A stretch of 16,926 nt of DNA from the NCBI GenBank assembly GCA_013153455.1, contig JAADEK010000032.1:1-16926 (forward strand), read 5' to 3'. This stretch comes from Aquificota bacterium. Lineage in GTDB: Bacteria > Aquificota > Aquificia > Aquificales > Aquificaceae. The position numbers were made by a program, and so were the translations under genes. The notes beneath the pieces were generated by a model. The model did not search any database and was not told where the DNA came from. It was given only the letters and a program-made list of their open reading frames with translations. Shown here piece after piece: positions 7,029 through 14,479 of this stretch (the stretch's first letter is position 1; every line of letters starts with the position of its first letter).

Positions 7029-7832
7029 ATGGAAGTGAGGAAACCCGCGGTAGCAGGAACCTTTTACCCTGCGGACCCACAAGAGCTTAAAAAACTCCTT
7101 GACCTTCTGTGCGGGGAGGAACCTCCCCAGAAGATAAGGGCTAAGGCTATACTGGTCCCGCACGCGGGATACATATACAGCGGGAAGACCGCTTGTGAGG
7201 TTTACAAACGCGTTGAGATACCCGAAAGGGTCGTTCTCCTCGGACCCAATCACACCGGCATGGGTGAGCCCATATCCGTTTACGCGGGAGACGCGTGGGA
7301 GACGCCCTTCGGGGTCGTTGAGATAGACGCGGAGCTAAGGGAGGAGGTCCTGAGGTTCCCATACGCCCGCGCGGACGAGCTCGCTCACCTGTATGAGCAC
7401 TCTTTGGAGGTTCAGCTCCCGTTTCTCCAGCGCTACGCAAAGAGGGAGTTCAAGATTCTCCCGATAGTCCTCGCCTTTATGGAGTATGAGCTCGCAAAGT
7501 CATTCGGGAGGTTCCTCGGTGAGGTTCTAAAAGACAAGGACGCCCTCATCGTCATAAGCACGGATATGAGTCACTACATACCGGCGCAGGAGGCTAAGAA
7601 GAAGGACGAGATTCTCATATCCGCTATGGAGAGACTTGATACCGAGGAGCTATACTACAAAGCCCTGCAGTATAACATAACGATGTGCGGTGTTATACCC
7701 GCGGTCGTCGGGATAGAAGCGGCGAAGGTTCTCGGGGCGACGAGGGGTATCGTCGTTGACTACTCCCACTCGGGTCAGGTAACCGGGGACTACTCACAGG
7801 TCGTCGCATACCTCGGTATGATTTTCGTCTAA
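7029..7832 (+). CDS. amrB: MEMO/AmmeMemoRadiSam system protein B
   Basis: A 267-aa member of the MEMO family, related in fold to class III extradiol dioxygenases; its bacterial biochemical role is unresolved. Conserved marks are the start RKPAVAGTFYPADP, VPHAGYIYSG (His45), LGPNHTGMG (His75), EHSLEVQLPFL, STDMSHYIP and the C-terminal SHSGQVTGDYSQVVAYLGM. The mammalian MEMO ligand cysteine near this last motif is not conserved here. GAGGTGA precedes the ATG. The usual AmmeMemoRadiSam partners (AMMECR1 and a radical SAM protein) are not in this window. The 3' end overlaps the convergent ppx gene by 39 nt, so the two mRNAs would have complementary tails. Confidence 0.93.
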   Translation: MEVRKPAVAGTFYPADPQELKKLLDLLCGEEPPQKIRAKAILVPHAGYIYSGKTACEVYKRVEIPERVVLLGPNHTGMGEPISVYAGDAWETPFGVVEIDAELREEVLRFPYARADELAHLYEHSLEVQLPFLQRYAKREFKILPIVLAFMEYELAKSFGRFLGEVLKDKDALIVISTDMSHYIPAQEAKKKDEILISAMERLDTEELYYKALQYNITMCGVIPAVVGIEAAKVLGATRGIVVDYSHSGQVTGDYSQVVAYLGMIFV

Positions 7833-8726
7833 GAGACGGGAAATCAGGACGCCTTCCCTGAGCCCCCAGTCGCTCACTATGAGCTCCTCTTTCCCGAACA
7901 GCTCAAGCGTCTTTAAAAATATCGCTATGCCCGCAAGTATCACCTGCGCCCTTCTGTCCTCTATAGGCGGGTAGAGCTTGCTCCTTTCCTTTGCGGGGAG
8001 CCGTCTTAGCGTCTCAAACCACTTTCTTATCTGCTCAAGGGTAAGCTTCTTCCCGTGGACCTTTTTGGGGTCGTAAGGGTATACGTTGTATTCAAGGGCG
8101 ACGAGCGTCGTGATGGTCCCGCCGAGCCCGACTACATTGTCAACCTCCCTTTTTACCTTTTTTATCTCCTTCTCAAGGAAGGAAAGGAGGTTTCTTATCT
8201 CCTCGTCCGTCGGCGGGTCGTGCTTGAGGAATGTCTCGGTGAGGTTCACGATACCAAAGGGAAGTGAAATTATCTCCCCTACATTCTTACCCTCGCCGAA
8301 TATGTATTCGGTTGAGCCACCCCCTTGGTCAATTACGCAGTTCCTGCCCGAAAGCCCGAGCGAGCAAACCGCGGAGAGGTAAGCGAGCCTCCCCTCCTCT
8401 TGGGGTGAGATTACCTTAAGCTCCCAACCCGTTTCTTCCTTCACGCGCGCTATAAACTCATCCGCGTTCTTTGCACGCCTGAGGGCTTCGGTCCCGACGA
8501 GGAGAACCTCCCTCACACCGAGTCTTTCCGTTTCCTTTTTGAATTCCTTAAGAATCCGAAGGGTCTCTTTTATTCTTTCCTCCTGAAGGAGTCCGGTTTG
8601 TTTTACTTTACTCCCGAGCGCTGTTATGTGTCCCCTCTCAAGTATGGGTTTCGGTTTTCCCTCCGAGAGGTCCCACACGCTCATCCTTACCGAATAAGAG
8701 CCTACGTCAACGGACGCTATGCGCAT
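7794..8726 (-). CDS. ppx: Exopolyphosphatase / pppGpp phosphohydrolase (Ppx/GppA family)
   Basis: Hydrolyses terminal phosphates of polyphosphate and/or converts pppGpp to ppGpp, linking it to phosphate storage and the stringent response. It has the ASKHA fold at 310 aa, the short two-domain form without the C-terminal HD-like extension. Motifs are ASVDVGSYSVR (4-14), LLVGTEALRRAKNADE, SPQEEGRLAYL (107-117, containing the family catalytic Glu), IDQGGGSTEY (132-141) and VGLGGTITTLVALEYNVYPY. Blocks such as LEYNVYPYDPKKVHG and IVSDWGLREGV match what I recall of the structurally studied Aquifex aeolicus Ppx/GppA. The ATG has no Shine-Dalgarno; GATAAT ends 8 nt upstream. Sequence alone does not say whether polyphosphate or pppGpp is preferred. 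Confidence 0.94.
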   Translation of the reverse strand: MRIASVDVGSYSVRMSVWDLSEGKPKPILERGHITALGSKVKQTGLLQEERIKETLRILKEFKKETERLGVREVLLVGTEALRRAKNADEFIARVKEETGWELKVISPQEEGRLAYLSAVCSLGLSGRNCVIDQGGGSTEYIFGEGKNVGEIISLPFGIVNLTETFLKHDPPTDEEIRNLLSFLEKEIKKVKREVDNVVGLGGTITTLVALEYNVYPYDPKKVHGKKLTLEQIRKWFETLRRLPAKERSKLYPPIEDRRAQVILAGIAIFLKTLELFGKEELIVSDWGLREGVLISRLLDENHTEVCDDL

Positions 8727-8729
8727 ACT

Positions 8730-8753
8730 AAAAGATTATCTTTAAAATCTTTT
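8730..8753. repeat. AT-rich inverted repeat in the ppx/cysM divergent region
   Basis: AAAAGATT (8730-8737) and AATCTTTT (8746-8753) form an 8-bp inverted repeat around an 8-nt spacer. It fills most of the 30 bp between the two divergent ATGs and contains -10-like boxes for both directions: TAAAAT at 8743-8748 (plus) and GATAAT at 8740-8735 (minus), each 8 nt from its ATG. No convincing -35 was found for either. It could be a shared operator or simply the low complexity of back-to-back promoters. Confidence 0.4.
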
Positions 8754-8756
8754 GTA

Positions 8757-9719
8757 ATGTGGGTTTTGGGTCAGCACGATGAGCCCTACAGAAAGGCTCG
8801 CGAGAGTGTCCTCAAACTCGTCGGGAATACCCCGCTGGTTCGTATACGGAAGGCTCTGCCCCCCGACATACCTGAGGATATAGAGATTTGGGCAAAGCTT
8901 GAGAGCTTCAACCCCGGGGGTTCCGTAAAGGACAGACCCGCCCTTTCTATGTTCCTTGACGCACTTGAGAGGGGCATCATACGCGAGGGAAAGGTTGTGA
9001 TAGATGCGACCTCCGGCAATACGGGCATAGCCCTCGCCATGGTCGGGGCTGCGCTCGGTGTTCCCGTTGAGCTCGCAATGCCCGCAAACGTGAGCGAGGA
9101 GAGAAAGAAGATAATAAAAGCCTTCGGCGCGAAGGTCTACCTCACAGACCCCCTTGAGGGAACGGACGGGGCTATACTGTTCGTCAGGAAGCTCGTGGAA
9201 GAAAACCCGGACAGATACGTATACCTTGACCAGTATAACAACCCCGCAAACTGGAAGGCTCACTTTTACTCAACGGGTATAGAGATATGGAACCAAACGA
9301 AGGGGAGGGTTACGCACTTCGTCGCGGGCATAGGGACGGGCGGGACTATCATGGGAACGGGCAGGAGATTGAAGGTCTACAACCCGGATATTCAGGTCAT
9401 AGGTGTTCAACCCGCTTACCCCTTTCACGGGATTGAGGGTCTGAAGCACATAGAGAGTTCAATAAAGCCCGGTATATTTGACGAGACCTTCCTTGACAGG
9501 ACGATTTTCGTAGAAACGGAGGACGCATACGAGTGGGCGCGCAAGCTCGCAAGGGAAGAGGCTTTGCTGGTGGGACAGTCTTCGGGAGCTGCTCTATACG
9601 CTTGCGTGCTTCTCGCTCGCGAGCTCGCGAGCAGGGGGCAAAAGGCTGTAATCGTGACCGTGTTTCCCGACGGTGGTGAGCGCTACCTTTCCACCGCTCT
9701 ATTTTCTGATAAAGATTAG
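8757..9719 (+). CDS. cysM: Cysteine synthase family PLP enzyme (O-acetylserine sulfhydrylase-like)
   Basis: A fold-type II PLP enzyme expected to replace the acetyl (or phosphate) group of an activated serine with sulfide or another sulfur donor to make cysteine. It is 320 aa from ATG 8757. Landmarks are VGNTPLVRI, the PLP-lysine motif NPGGSVKDRPA (Lys58), the phosphate-loop motif TSGNTGIALAM, GIGTGGTIMGTGR and GQSSGAAL near the C-terminus. EGLKHI and the absence of a regulatory CBS or ACT domain lean to the CysM branch over CysK, but the substrate is not settled. The frame is open back to 8598, but that would overlap the 5' end of ppx and family homology begins only near VLKLVGNTP. No Shine-Dalgarno is present; TAAAAT ends 8 nt before the ATG. 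Confidence 0.92.
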   Translation: MWVLGQHDEPYRKARESVLKLVGNTPLVRIRKALPPDIPEDIEIWAKLESFNPGGSVKDRPALSMFLDALERGIIREGKVVIDATSGNTGIALAMVGAALGVPVELAMPANVSEERKKIIKAFGAKVYLTDPLEGTDGAILFVRKLVEENPDRYVYLDQYNNPANWKAHFYSTGIEIWNQTKGRVTHFVAGIGTGGTIMGTGRRLKVYNPDIQVIGVQPAYPFHGIEGLKHIESSIKPGIFDETFLDRTIFVETEDAYEWARKLAREEALLVGQSSGAALYACVLLARELASRGQKAVIVTVFPDGGERYLSTALFSDKD

Positions 9720-9731
9720 AAAATTTCCTTA

Positions 9732-9737
9732 TACAAT
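9732..9737 (+). promoter_or_regulatory. Putative -10 box upstream of the lapAB-mglA-PATAN-ABC cluster
   Basis: TACAAT (within TTATACAATA) ends 8 nt before the ATG at 9746. No Shine-Dalgarno and no convincing -35 are present. If used, the transcript would start at about the ATG. It lies in the 26-bp gap after cysM. Confidence 0.35.
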
Positions 9738-9745
9738 ATTTTTAC

Positions 9746-10852
9746 ATGGGTGTCATAAAAGTTCTCGCAGGACTGTTGGTTTTGGCGTTCGCGGTAGCTT
9801 TCACTTACTACAACCTCCAGCCCGGTGAGGTAAGGTTCTACAACTTCTCAATCAAGCTCCCGATGTTCATACTCGTCTTCCTGAGCGTCGGTATAGGCTT
9901 CCTCATACCCGCGGTCTACTACCAGCTGAGGGAAAAGGCTCTCAAGAAACGCGAGGAAAAGATTTACGAGCTTCTTAACTACTTCTGGAGGGACTACCTC
10001 GGGAAGGCTTTCGCGATACTGAAGAAGTTCCTAATCATTGAGGAGTTCCTCCCCTTCTACATAAGGACTAAAAAGGAGTTTAACGAGAGCCTTGACGTTC
10101 AGCTTGACCTCTACAACAAGGGTATAGCGGAGACCGCCCTCGCGGAGCTCACCTTCAGGAAAGACCTGGAAGAAGCGATGATTCTCCTTGAGAACGCCCT
10201 CGGGAAGAATCACAAGAACCAAAAGGCGAGGAAGATGCTAAGAAGCGTTTACATGGTTTACCGCGATTACGACAAGGCGGAAGACCTCCAAAGGGAGGTC
10301 TTAAAGGACATAGAAAAGGAAAGGAAGGTGAAGGAGCAAAGGGCGCTCGCGTCAATACTCGCGGAGAAATACCTCCTCACCAAAGACGAGGTTCTCCTTA
10401 AGGAGCTTTGGAGCCTGCCCATATCAAAGACGTCCGCTGCGGTTCTCTCAAGCACGGTGGGCGGAGGAGAGGCTTTTGAGGCGGCGTATAACCTCGGGAT
10501 ATTGCCCGAGGTCATAAAGATAATGGAGGAGAGAAACCTCCTTACGCCCGAGCTTCTGAACCTGATAGAGAACTACAGGCATGCTATTCCCGACGACGTC
10601 CTTTACTACGTTTACCTCAAGCTAAATATGAAGGAAAAGCTGAAGGACCTGAAGCCCTCCCTCGGTGAGCTAAGGGCGGTAAAGGACAAAGACTCCGAAC
10701 TCTTGGGTCTTGTGAGGATTTGGGAGTGCGACGAGTGCGGTAAGGAATACGTAAAATACGACAGCGTTTGCAGGAACTGTTTGGGGGTAAATACATTAAA
10801 GATAAAGAGGGAGGAAGAGGTTGATAATAGACCACGCAAAGAGGGCGGTTAA
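9746..10852 (+). CDS. LapA-LapB-like fusion membrane protein with C-terminal four-cysteine metal site
   Basis: A 368-aa inner-membrane protein. Residues 4-21 and 38-59 are two membrane segments separated by YYNLQPGEVRFYNFSIKLP, the LapA/DUF1049 arrangement (asparagine-rich turn, short beta-like stretch, second helix). After a basic KALKKREEK stretch, a long helical region follows with repeat-like segments (FRKDLEEAMILLENALGKN, YMVYRDYDKAEDLQREVLKD) resembling TPRs. The C-terminus carries CDEC (328-331) and CRNC (342-345) within WECDECGKEYVKYD...CRNCLGVNTLKI, close to the rubredoxin-like knuckle of LapB (YciM). In E. coli lapA and lapB are separate neighbouring genes whose products assemble LPS factors and control LpxC turnover with FtsH. 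A single-chain version is an inference from domain order, which the Cys pattern supports well; TPR boundaries are uncertain. It heads a coupled operon and overlaps the next gene by 32 nt. Confidence 0.78.
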   Translation: MGVIKVLAGLLVLAFAVAFTYYNLQPGEVRFYNFSIKLPMFILVFLSVGIGFLIPAVYYQLREKALKKREEKIYELLNYFWRDYLGKAFAILKKFLIIEEFLPFYIRTKKEFNESLDVQLDLYNKGIAETALAELTFRKDLEEAMILLENALGKNHKNQKARKMLRSVYMVYRDYDKAEDLQREVLKDIEKERKVKEQRALASILAEKYLLTKDEVLLKELWSLPISKTSAAVLSSTVGGGEAFEAAYNLGILPEVIKIMEERNLLTPELLNLIENYRHAIPDDVLYYVYLKLNMKEKLKDLKPSLGELRAVKDKDSELLGLVRIWECDECGKEYVKYDSVCRNCLGVNTLKIKREEEVDNRPRKEGG

Positions 10853-11393
10853 GTTTAAGATAGTCTACCACGGTCCCGCCCTCGCGGGGAAAACCACAAA
10901 CGTAACACAGATAGCGAAAAGACGCTCAAAGGAACTCCTCAGCTTTGATACAAAAGAGGAAAGGACGCTCGTGTTTGATATGACGACCGAGGAAAGGAAG
11001 GTCGGGGACTTTCGTGCGACCTTTATCATATACACCGTCCCCGGTCAACATATATACTCCGACATAAGGAAGATGGTTATGAGGGGGGCGGACGGGGTCG
11101 TATTCGTCGCGGACTCGTCAAAGGACAGACTGAACGAAAACAAGGAGTTTTTTAAGGTTCTTGAGGAAGACCTCTCCCTTTACGGAAAGAGCGTAGGGGA
11201 CACACCCGTGGTCATTCAATACAACAAAAGGGACCTCCCCGATGCCCTCGCCAAGGACACGCTTGAGCGCGAGCTTAACCCCATGGGTCTTCCCTCATTT
11301 GAAGCGGTAGCCTTGAGGGGAGAGGGTGTAGAGGAAACGCTTGAGGGTATAATCTCGGAGATACTAAATCGTTTCGGGAGATTGCTTAGATGA
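10821..11393 (+). CDS. mglA: MglA-type Ras-like small GTPase
   Basis: A 190-aa cytoplasmic GTPase. Motifs are P-loop GPALAGKT (18-25), KEERTLVFDM with the switch arginine (about 48), switch II YTVPGQHIYSD (71-81), YNKRDLP base specificity (N135-D138) and the characteristic VVIQYNKRDLP of bacterial MglA. In Myxococcus and Thermus MglA defines cell polarity and controls gliding or type IV pili with its MglB GAP; no roadblock/MglB gene is visible here. The start is TTG 10821 with GGAGG (10810-10814) 6 nt upstream, placing the P-loop at a normal distance from the N-terminus; there is no ATG before the P-loop. It overlaps the LapAB-like gene by 32 nt and the PATAN gene by 4 nt (ATGA), so expression is coupled with both. 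Confidence 0.93.
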   Translation: MIIDHAKRAVKFKIVYHGPALAGKTTNVTQIAKRRSKELLSFDTKEERTLVFDMTTEERKVGDFRATFIIYTVPGQHIYSDIRKMVMRGADGVVFVADSSKDRLNENKEFFKVLEEDLSLYGKSVGDTPVVIQYNKRDLPDALAKDTLERELNPMGLPSFEAVALRGEGVEETLEGIISEILNRFGRLLR

Positions 11394-12781
11394 TAAGCGG
11401 GGAGTTAAAAAGCCCTCAGGACTTATTGGAGGTCCTTTCGGGGCTTCCCCAGACCAAAAGCGGTTATTTGAACCTACTGAGTAAAAACCTCTTTCTTTCG
11501 CTGAAGCTGAGCAAGAGCGCGGTCCTCGCCTTTTACTCAAACGTTGAGCTTACCCCGCGCTCGGTGCCCGAGAACGCGCTCGTTTTTATCCTATCGGAGC
11601 TCCTTTACGGGACTGAGGGGTATTTTTCCTTTGAGGAGGACACAGCCATAAAGGACTTTGTGAGCGTAAGCGAGGACGTTGAGAGCCTCGTCATAAGGGC
11701 TACGATTCTGAGGCGTGAGCTTGACGAGCTACTTCCCCAAATAATCACCACGAACGTGGTCTTTCGCTCCGAGGAGAAAGAATACGACGGGAAAACCCTC
11801 TTTGAGATACTCTCCTCGGAGGGGGACATCATAGACAACCTCAGGAGGTTAAAGAGGCTCATTGAGGAAGGGAGGGCTGACGTCCTTCGTATAAAAGAGG
11901 ACGAAAACGTTGAGGAGATAGGTCTTGATTACATACTTGAATCGGTTGAATACAAGCGTGTAAACCTCCTTTCCATACTTGAGAGCCTTAAGGTATCAAG
12001 GTTTACGGGTTTTGTTGAGATAGAGGGAAACGACAGGGAGATATACACATTCTTCAAGGACGGGGAGATTTTCGGGGTATACCCCGTCTCGGTTGAGATA
12101 TTTGATTACTTTATGGAGGTTTTCGGGGACTTTCGTGCGAGTATAGTCAAGCTGAACAGGGAGTTCGTTGAGACGTTCTCACAAGCCTTCATAGGAAAGC
12201 CCGTCATAGCTTCGGAGAGCAAGTATATATCCCTGGGTAAACTCTTTTTGACGCTCCTGTCCCTCAGACAGGAAGGGATAGTTAAGATAGTTCAGGGAAA
12301 GGAGAGTTATATATACGTCTTTAAGGACGGGAAGCTCCTTTCCGCGAGGAAAAACGCCCGCTGGGACGAAAACTGGCGTATACTCCTCAAAAAACCCGAT
12401 TACGTTTTTCTATTTCGGGGTATATACCCGACGAACGTCAACTACCTTTTTTACCTCTTTCTCCTGAACAAACTCAAGAACATACTGACGAAGTATTCAC
12501 TCGGTGAGGAGCTATCACAGCTCGTATTTCGCGTGGCACAAATCCCTCCCCTCTTTGTGAAAGATGGCAAGATAAATACATCCCGAACCCTAACGAGGCG
12601 GGAAGAGATGCAGGTTCTTAAGGTCTTTACGGATATCTCCGAGAAGGCTATAGAGAGGCTCGGGAAGGAAGTCTTTGAGCGCGAGCTTGAGGAGGAGGTA
12701 AAGCCCTACAAGGATATACTGAAGATTTTGAACCTTTCGGGTGAGCTTGAGACGAGGGAAGAGCTTCCGGAAACCGGTTAG
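11390..12781 (+). CDS. PATAN/DUF4388-like multidomain protein, probable MglA partner
   Basis: A 463-aa cytoplasmic protein with no signal peptide or membrane segment. Two segments fit the PATAN/DUF4388 pattern of a hydrophobic helix, a 'G-x-hydrophobic' strand and a '(F/Y)xxGxI' turn: about 192-255 (LLSILESLKVSRFTGFVEI ... FFKDGEIFGV) and about 281-345 (LGKLFLTLLSLRQEGIVKIV ... YVFKDGKLLSAR). The N-terminal 7-85 stretch (DLLEVLSGLPQTKSGYLNLL) looks like a third, diverged copy. A charged helical linker (about 95-185) and a C-terminal helical region complete it. PATAN-type domains occur with response regulators and in MglA/roadblock gene neighbourhoods, which fits the ATGA overlap with mglA. 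Domain assignment is by pattern only, and the specific function is unknown. The stop is directly followed by the ABC transporter ATG. Confidence 0.72.
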   Translation: MISGELKSPQDLLEVLSGLPQTKSGYLNLLSKNLFLSLKLSKSAVLAFYSNVELTPRSVPENALVFILSELLYGTEGYFSFEEDTAIKDFVSVSEDVESLVIRATILRRELDELLPQIITTNVVFRSEEKEYDGKTLFEILSSEGDIIDNLRRLKRLIEEGRADVLRIKEDENVEEIGLDYILESVEYKRVNLLSILESLKVSRFTGFVEIEGNDREIYTFFKDGEIFGVYPVSVEIFDYFMEVFGDFRASIVKLNREFVETFSQAFIGKPVIASESKYISLGKLFLTLLSLRQEGIVKIVQGKESYIYVFKDGKLLSARKNARWDENWRILLKKPDYVFLFRGIYPTNVNYLFYLFLLNKLKNILTKYSLGEELSQLVFRVAQIPPLFVKDGKINTSRTLTRREEMQVLKVFTDISEKAIERLGKEVFERELEEEVKPYKDILKILNLSGELETREELPETG

Positions 12782-14425
12782 ATGAATTACTGGCGCTGGC
12801 TTTACTCCCTCACAAGACCCTACGCCCATATCCTTCTCATATCGCTTCTCGGGTCCTTGATTCAGTCCGCGGGTGCGGGAGCGCTTACGCTCCTCGTGAA
12901 GCGCGTCGTTGACGACGTTCTCATACTAAAGGACAGCCAAAAGCTCCTCCTTTACGTCCTTTTACTCTTTTCCTCCGCCCTCGTTATGCAGGCGGGATAC
13001 TTCATATCAAGCTTTTCGCTCGCTTACCTCTCGGAAAAGCTCGTAATGATTCTCAGAAACAAGGTTTACGAGAAGCTCCTTCGCGTCCCCCTCAACTACT
13101 TCCTCTACTCCTCATCGGGGGATATCATAAGCAGGATAGTCAGCGACCTTGAAGCCTTCAAGAGGGTTTTCGGCGAATACATACCCAAGCTCGTGAGGGA
13201 ACCCCTGGTCGCCCTCGTTCTTTTCTTTGTTTTGCTCTTCAGGGACTTCGTCCTTACACTCTTTATATTCTTCCTCCTTCCGTTTATGCTCCTCCTCACG
13301 CGCTACTTTTCCCAAAAGAAGAAGAAGTATCTCGCGCGCCAAAGGAGCGAGGTTTCACGCCTCGCGGAGGTTCTCTCGGAAACACTGAGGGGGATTGAGA
13401 ATATAAAGGTGTTCCTCGCGGAGAGGCTCTTTTTGTCGCGCTTTTTTGAGTTTTCAAGAAAACTCTTCCGCTCTTCCTTAAAGATTGAGTTCTACATCAT
13501 AACGAACACCGTGGCGAATTACCTCTTCGGTTATGCGGTCGTTGCGCTCATCCTCCTCGTCGGGGGTATGCGCATCCTGAGCGGACACATAAGCACGGGC
13601 GATTTCATCTCATTCCTTACCGCCCTTTTTATGATTCAAAAGCCGATTATGGAGATTCAAAAGGCGGTTATGAACCTAAAGGGTTCCGTTCCCCTCTTTG
13701 AGCGCCTCCTTGAGCTTCTCAACCTCCCCGAAGAGAGGGACGGGGTTAAGGAGTTTGAGGACTTGAAGCGCGAGATGCGCTTTTCTGACGTAAGGGTAAA
13801 GGTGAGGGAAAAGGAGATACTAAAGGGTATTTCCTTTGCGGTCCTCAGGGGGGACAAGGTAGGGATAAGGGGACCGACGGGTAGCGGGAAGTCTACCCTT
13901 GTGAAGCTTATTCCCCGACTCCTTGAGTATGAGGGGAGTATAAGCGTTGATGGGACGGAGCTTCACGAGTTTAGGCTCGCGAGCCTGAGGAGGAAGATAG
14001 GTTATCTCTCACAGGAGGTGATACTCTTTCGGGGAACGGTGAGGGAGAACCTCCTCATAGCAAAACCGAACGCGACGGAACAAGAGCTTTGGGAGGCTCT
14101 CAGGCTCGCCCGGTGTGATTTTGTGAAGAGCCTTGATATGAGGATAGAGGAGGGCGGGAGGAACCTATCGGGGGGTGAGAAGCAAAGGCTCGCGGTCGCG
14201 CGCATAATACTCAAAGACCCGAGAATCATCGTCCTTGACGAGGCTACCTCCGCGCTTGACGAAGAGACGGAAAGGCAGGTCGTTGATGCTCTCTTTTCAC
14301 GCTTTCGGGACAGGACGTTCTTCGTCGTAGCCCACAGACCCTACACCTTCCGATACTGCAACCTAATCCTTGAACTTGAAAACGGGAAGCTAAAGGGCAT
14401 ACTCAGGACTCAACCCGCCCAATAG
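12782..14425 (+). CDS. MsbA-like ABC exporter (fused permease and ATPase)
   Basis: A half-transporter of 547 aa, expected to act as a homodimer in the inner membrane. Residues 1 to about 300 hold several hydrophobic segments (for example 15-40, 54-78, 142-175, 240-265, 272-290) of a type I exporter domain. The ATPase has Walker A GPTGSGKST (364-372), Q-loop LSQEVILF (Gln411), signature LSGGEKQR (462-469), Walker B IIVLDEATSALD (482-493) and H-loop VVAHRP (His518). All catalytic elements are intact. The sequence resembles MsbA/lipid A and multidrug exporters, and the substrate cannot be read from sequence. Cotranscription with a LapAB-like protein makes lipid A or another envelope lipid the favoured candidate, as inference. 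It starts immediately after the TAG of the PATAN gene. Confidence 0.92.
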   Translation: MNYWRWLYSLTRPYAHILLISLLGSLIQSAGAGALTLLVKRVVDDVLILKDSQKLLLYVLLLFSSALVMQAGYFISSFSLAYLSEKLVMILRNKVYEKLLRVPLNYFLYSSSGDIISRIVSDLEAFKRVFGEYIPKLVREPLVALVLFFVLLFRDFVLTLFIFFLLPFMLLLTRYFSQKKKKYLARQRSEVSRLAEVLSETLRGIENIKVFLAERLFLSRFFEFSRKLFRSSLKIEFYIITNTVANYLFGYAVVALILLVGGMRILSGHISTGDFISFLTALFMIQKPIMEIQKAVMNLKGSVPLFERLLELLNLPEERDGVKEFEDLKREMRFSDVRVKVREKEILKGISFAVLRGDKVGIRGPTGSGKSTLVKLIPRLLEYEGSISVDGTELHEFRLASLRRKIGYLSQEVILFRGTVRENLLIAKPNATEQELWEALRLARCDFVKSLDMRIEEGGRNLSGGEKQRLAVARIILKDPRIIVLDEATSALDEETERQVVDALFSRFRDRTFFVVAHRPYTFRYCNLILELENGKLKGILRTQPAQ

Positions 14426-14445
14426 GGGGATTTTCCGTAGTAAAT

Positions 14446-14475
14446 TATAAATACTTACAACCTTTTCAGGGGTGG
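14446..14475 (+). promoter_or_regulatory. Putative -10 box and Shine-Dalgarno for gltB
   Basis: In the 54-nt gap before gltB, TATAAA (14446-14451) is followed by AGGGGTGG (14468-14475), 4 nt before the ATG. Unlike the leaderless candidates, this start has both a short predicted leader (about 20 nt) and a ribosome-binding site. No good -35 is seen, so read-through from the ABC transporter operon is also possible. Confidence 0.4.
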
Positions 14476-14479
14476 AAGA

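Noticed and set aside
8598..8756. N-terminal extension of the cysteine synthase frame by 53 codons
   Set aside because: It would cover the 5' end of ppx on the opposite strand, and enzyme homology begins only after ATG 8757.
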